Origin: Bradyrhizobium sp. AZCC 2262
GTDB taxonomy: Bacteria > Pseudomonadota > Alphaproteobacteria > Rhizobiales > Xanthobacteraceae
Direction: 5' to 3'
Assembly (NCBI RefSeq): GCF_036924535.1
Contig: NZ_JAZHRT010000001.1
Location: forward strand, 4,960,001-5,024,000
DNA: 64,000 nt
In this document: positions 60,920 to 64,000 of the stretch, in pieces
Position numbering within the stretch: position 1 is the stretch's first letter
Layout of the letters: each line of letters begins with the position of its first letter
The notes under the pieces: generated by a model
The model's input: only the letters and a program-made list of their open reading frames with translations
What the model was told of the DNA's origin: nothing
Database searches by the model: none
Translations under genes and position numbers: made by a program

Positions 60920-62224
60920 ATGGCAGTTACCGATATTGCATCCCGGACCTATAACCATGGCTGGCGGCTCGACCCGATCGTGCGCAGCCTGCTCGATACC
61001 GATTTTTACAAGCTTTTGATGCAGCAGATGATCCGCGAATTCTATCCGGATCAGCGCGTTACCTTTTCGGTCATCAACCGCACCAAGCAGGTGCGCCTTG
61101 CCGAGATCATCGACGAGGGCGAACTGCGCGCGCAGCTCGACCATGCGCGCTCCATCCGCTTCACCAAGAAGGAGCTGATCTGGCTCGCGGGTAATACGTT
61201 CTACGGCAAGACCCAGATGTTCTCGCCCGACTTCATCAACTGGCTCTCCAACTTCCGCCTGCCCGAATACGAATTGAACAAGGTCGACGGCCAGTACGAG
61301 TTGCACTTCCACGGGCCGTGGACCCACACCACGATGTGGGAGATCCCGGCGCTTGCGATCATGAACGAGCTGCGCTCGCGCCAGGCAACCAAGGGACAGG
61401 GCCGCTTCGTGCTTGACGTGCTCTACGCGCGCGCCAAGGCCAAGCTGTGGTCCAAGGTCGAACGGCTTCGCAAGCTCGAAGGCCTGCGGCTTTCCGACTT
61501 CGGCACCCGCCGCCGCCATGGGCATCTTTGGCAACGCTGGTGCGTCGAGGCCGTCAAGGAAGGCCTCGGGCCTTCGTTCACCGGCACTTCCAACGTGCTG
61601 CTGGCGATGGACAACGATCTCGAAGCGATCGGTACCAATGCGCATGAATTGCCGATGGTCGCAGCGGCGCTTGCGAATTCCGATGAGGAATTGCGCTGGG
61701 CGCCCTATCGCATTCTCGATCAGTGGCGGCACACCTATGGCGGCAATCTTCTGATCGCCCTGCCCGACGCCTTCGGCACCAAGGTGTTTTTGCGCGACGC
61801 ACCAGACTGGGTCGCCGACTGGACCGGCTTTCGCCCGGACAGCGCGCCGCCGATCACGGCCGGCGAGGAGATCATCAAGTGGTGGAAGCATAAGGGCCGC
61901 GATCCCAGAGAGAAGCTTCTGGTTTTCTCCGACGGCATGGATGTCGACTCGATCGAGGAGACCTATCGCCATTTCGCGGGACGCGTCCGTATCTCGTTCG
62001 GCTGGGGCACCAACCTCACCAATGATTTCGTCGGCTGCGCGCCCGACGGGTCTGCCGCTCTTGATCCGATCTCGCTGGTTTGCAAGGTGACCTCGGTCGA
62101 TGGACGGCCGGCGGTCAAGCTGTCCGACAATCCCGAGAAGGCGACCGGCTCCGCGTCCGAAGTCGAGCGTTATCTGCGCGTGTTCGGCAATGCCGGCCGC
62201 GTCCGCACTCCCGTGCACGTCTGA
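60920..62224 (+). CDS. pncB: Nicotinate phosphoribosyltransferase
   Basis: 434 residues, the normal PncB length. [20 protein letters not shown] is the conserved N-terminus; [41 protein letters not shown] and [25 protein letters not shown] carry the substrate and phosphate-binding residues with the phosphorylated His region in [19 protein letters not shown] and [11 protein letters not shown] follow. It makes nicotinate mononucleotide from nicotinate, PRPP and ATP (EC 6.3.4.21) for NAD salvage. Lies 69 bp after nicB on the same strand, so nicotinate can be either degraded or salvaged. Confidence 0.93.
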   Translation: MAVTDIASRTYNHGWRLDPIVRSLLDTDFYKLLMQQMIREFYPDQRVTFSVINRTKQVRLAEIIDEGELRAQLDHARSIRFTKKELIWLAGNTFYGKTQMFSPDFINWLSNFRLPEYELNKVDGQYELHFHGPWTHTTMWEIPALAIMNELRSRQATKGQGRFVLDVLYARAKAKLWSKVERLRKLEGLRLSDFGTRRRHGHLWQRWCVEAVKEGLGPSFTGTSNVLLAMDNDLEAIGTNAHELPMVAAALANSDEELRWAPYRILDQWRHTYGGNLLIALPDAFGTKVFLRDAPDWVADWTGFRPDSAPPITAGEEIIKWWKHKGRDPREKLLVFSDGMDVDSIEETYRHFAGRVRISFGWGTNLTNDFVGCAPDGSAALDPISLVCKVTSVDGRPAVKLSDNPEKATGSASEVERYLRVFGNAGRVRTPVHV

Positions 62225-62269
62225 GCTGCGAAATATCCATCCAAGACCAACCGATTTGACGAGCCCCGC

Positions 62270-63565
62270 ATGCCCGCACCCAAGCCGCCTGCTTTCGAGA
62301 CCCTGAGCCTGCACGCGGGCCAGCGCCCGGACCCCGCGACCGGCGCCCGCGCGGTTCCGATCTATCAGACCACGTCCTACGTGTTCCAGGATTCCGACCA
62401 TGCCGCTGCGCTGTTCAACCTGGAACGCGCCGGGCACATCTACACGCGGATTTCCAATCCGACGACCGCCGTGCTCGAGGAGCGCCTCGCCGCGCTGGAA
62501 GCCGGCGTCGGCGCGATCTGCACGGCGAGCGGCATGGCCGCGATGCATCTGGCGATCGCAACCCTACTCAATGCCGGCGACCACATCGTCGCCTCGGCTT
62601 CGCTCTATGGCGGCACCATCAATCTTCTAGCGCATACGCTGCCGCGCTTCGGCATCACGACCACGTTTGTAAAACCGCGTGCGCTCGATGAATTCCGCGC
62701 GGCGATCAAGCCGAATACGCGATTGGTGATCGGCGAGACCATCGGCAATCCCGGGCTTGAGGTGCTGGATATCCCTGATGTCGCGCAGATCGCGCATGAC
62801 GCGAAGATTCCGCTGTTGATCGACAACACCTTTGCGACGCCGTTCCTGAGCCGCCCGATCGAGCTCGGCGCCGATATTGTGATGAATTCAGCGACCAAAT
62901 GGATCGGCGGCCACGGCATTGCGATCGGTGGCGTCATCGTCGATGGCGGCCGGTTCGACTGGCATGCCTCCGGCAAATTCCCCCAGCTCACCGAGCCCTA
63001 TGCCGGCTATCACGGCATTGTCTTCGACGAGCAGTTCGGCCAGGCTGCCTTCATCATGCGCGCGCGCACCGAGGGACTGCGCGACTTTGGCGCCTGCCTG
63101 TCGCCGACCAATGCGTTCCAGCTGTTGCAGGGCGTCGAGACGCTGGGCGTCCGCATGGAGCGCCACATGAGCAACACGCTCGCGGTGCTCGAGGCACTTA
63201 CCGCCAACAAGGCGGTCGACTGGGTGCTGCACCCGGCACTGGAGAGCCATCCCGATCATCAACTCGCAAAACGGCTGCTGCCGCGCGGCGCAGGATCGAT
63301 CGTCTCTTTCGGCATCAAGGGCGGACGCGCGGCGGGCAAAAAATTCATCGAGTCCCTCCGGATGATCAGCCACCTCGCCAATGTCGGCGACGCCAAGACG
63401 CTGGTGATTCACCCCGCCAGCACCACGCATCAGCAGATGGACGCCGCGCAGTTGAAGGCCGCAGGGGTCGGCGAAGAACTGGTTCGGCTGTCGGTCGGCA
63501 TCGAAACCGTTTCCGACATCATCGACGATCTCGGCCAGGCGCTTCGCGCATCGCAGAAGGTTTGA
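62270..63565 (+). CDS. O-acetylhomoserine sulfhydrylase (MetY-like)
   Basis: 431 residues of the Cys/Met-metabolism PLP family, the usual MetY length. ETLSLHAGQRPDPATGARAVPIYQTTSYVF starts it, GAICTASGMAAMHLAIATLL and LLIDNTFATPFL follow, and the PLP Lys is in IVMNSATKWIGGHG. The C-terminal SLRMISHLANVGDAKTLVIHPASTTHQQM is typical of O-acetylhomoserine aminocarboxypropyltransferases, which make homocysteine from O-acetylhomoserine and sulfide. It is 45 bp after pncB. A cystathionine-type reaction is possible but less likely from length and sequence. Confidence 0.88.
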   Translation: MPAPKPPAFETLSLHAGQRPDPATGARAVPIYQTTSYVFQDSDHAAALFNLERAGHIYTRISNPTTAVLEERLAALEAGVGAICTASGMAAMHLAIATLLNAGDHIVASASLYGGTINLLAHTLPRFGITTTFVKPRALDEFRAAIKPNTRLVIGETIGNPGLEVLDIPDVAQIAHDAKIPLLIDNTFATPFLSRPIELGADIVMNSATKWIGGHGIAIGGVIVDGGRFDWHASGKFPQLTEPYAGYHGIVFDEQFGQAAFIMRARTEGLRDFGACLSPTNAFQLLQGVETLGVRMERHMSNTLAVLEALTANKAVDWVLHPALESHPDHQLAKRLLPRGAGSIVSFGIKGGRAAGKKFIESLRMISHLANVGDAKTLVIHPASTTHQQMDAAQLKAAGVGEELVRLSVGIETVSDIIDDLGQALRASQKV

Positions 63566-63568
63566 GCC

Positions 63569-64000
63569 ATGCAGCTTTCCGTCAATGGTGCTGATGTCTT
63601 CGTTGCTACCGGCGGCCGTCCGTTCGATCCGGCGCTGCCTGCGGTCGTGATGCTGCACGGCGCAGGGTTCGACCATTCGACCTGGGCGCTGCACAGCCGC
63701 TGGTTCGCCCATCACGGCTATTCCGTGCTGGCGCCGGACTTGCCGGCGCACGGGCGCTCGTCGGGTGCGCCGCTTCCGACCATTGCCGACATGGCCGACT
63801 GGACCGCCGCGTTGCTCGATGCGGCCGGCGCACCCAAGGCAAGACTGGTCGGCCACTCGATGGGATCGCTGATCGCGCTGGAGGCGTCGGCGCGGCATCC
63901 CGACAAGGTTTCCGGCCTGAGCTTGATCGGCACCGCCGCCGCGATGACGGTGGGGCCCGATCTGCTCAAGGCCGCTGAGTTCAACAATCCCGATGCCATC
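63569..64000 (+). CDS. Alpha/beta hydrolase, 3' end outside window
   Basis: Starts at ATG 63569, 3 bp after the MetY-like stop, so probably in the same transcript, and runs off the window. The visible 144 residues show the fold start (AVVMLHGAGFDHSTWALHSRW), DLPAHGRSSGAP and the nucleophile elbow VGHSMGSLIALEA (Ser at about 95). The rest, including the acid and His, is not visible. Substrate unknown; ester or lactone hydrolysis is the usual role. Confidence 0.85.
   Translation, partial: MQLSVNGADVFVATGGRPFDPALPAVVMLHGAGFDHSTWALHSRWFAHHGYSVLAPDLPAHGRSSGAPLPTIADMADWTAALLDAAGAPKARLVGHSMGSLIALEASARHPDKVSGLSLIGTAAAMTVGPDLLKAAEFNNPDAI

Noticed and set aside
57212..62548. A 1778-residue open frame on the minus strand
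   Set aside because: It lies antisense to nicB, pncB and part of metY, whose proteins have clear motifs. Its translation is rich in Arg, Gly and Asp with no domain; it is a high-GC shadow frame.
1..64000. tRNA, rRNA, riboswitch or CRISPR features
   Set aside because: None was recognised on reading either strand; a covariance-model search was not possible.

Overview
The window reads as a chromosomal segment of a metabolically versatile, high-GC alphaproteobacterium, most like Bradyrhizobium or Rhodopseudomonas. This is inferred from base composition, the density of ABC, TRAP and Bug solute-binding proteins, CoA and molybdenum-hydroxylase catabolism, sox genes, and intergenic palindromes of the type common in Bradyrhizobium. 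No RNA gene, CRISPR array or prophage was seen. About 55 protein genes and one intact insertion sequence cover the segment.

Layout. 1-9040: cupin, two convergent MFS transporters, then a carbohydrate/envelope group (PRC-barrel protein, glycogen-debranching-like enzyme, ABC exporter, glycosyltransferase). 9158-16229: a probable alkyl-sulfate operon (acyl-CoA dehydrogenase, Baeyer-Villiger-type monooxygenase, cytosolic alkylsulfatase) with a divergent IclR regulator and a Bug solute-binding protein. 16876-24199: an ABC uptake operon of unknown substrate with embedded enzymes (epimerase-like, GNAT, DapA-like), bracketed by two paralogous solute-binding proteins; its TetR regulator has two matching operator palindromes. 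24265-28218: an iron/phosphonate-type ABC importer. 28449-30875: MFS and an orphan TRAP binding protein. 31059-37059: an IorAB-type molybdenum hydroxylase followed, across a strong hairpin, by a soxF-X-Y-Z-A-like set lacking soxB and carrying an AACTE instead of a GGCGG arm on SoxY. 39607-46571: a cyclase/FGE-like fusion, DUF4399 protein, a TetR-crotonase-crotonase operon, and a methanethiol-oxidase-like gene with a membrane partner. 46685-48209: an IS1182-like element that split a REP-type palindrome.

The main story is nicotinate. Three blocks encode a reductive nicotinate pathway: nicAB-like cytochrome-linked nicotinate dehydrogenase (56814-60850) makes 6-hydroxynicotinate; a ferredoxin-dependent 6-hydroxynicotinate reductase homologue heads a leftward operon (56557-48279) with a Liv-type ABC transporter, two proteins of unknown role (UPF0280, AA_synth/DUF1185) and a NicR-like MarR regulator; an enamidase-like hydrolase (37991-39190) diverges from a ferredoxin-NADP reductase (37845-37072) that could recharge the ferredoxin. 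The same palindrome, TCATTCGTATACGAATGA or its core, lies in front of the reductase operon and in the reductase/enamidase divergent promoter 18.7 kb away, tying them into one candidate regulon. Nicotinate phosphoribosyltransferase (60920-62224) adjoins, linking catabolism to NAD salvage. The window ends in a MetY-like sulfhydrylase and a truncated alpha/beta hydrolase.
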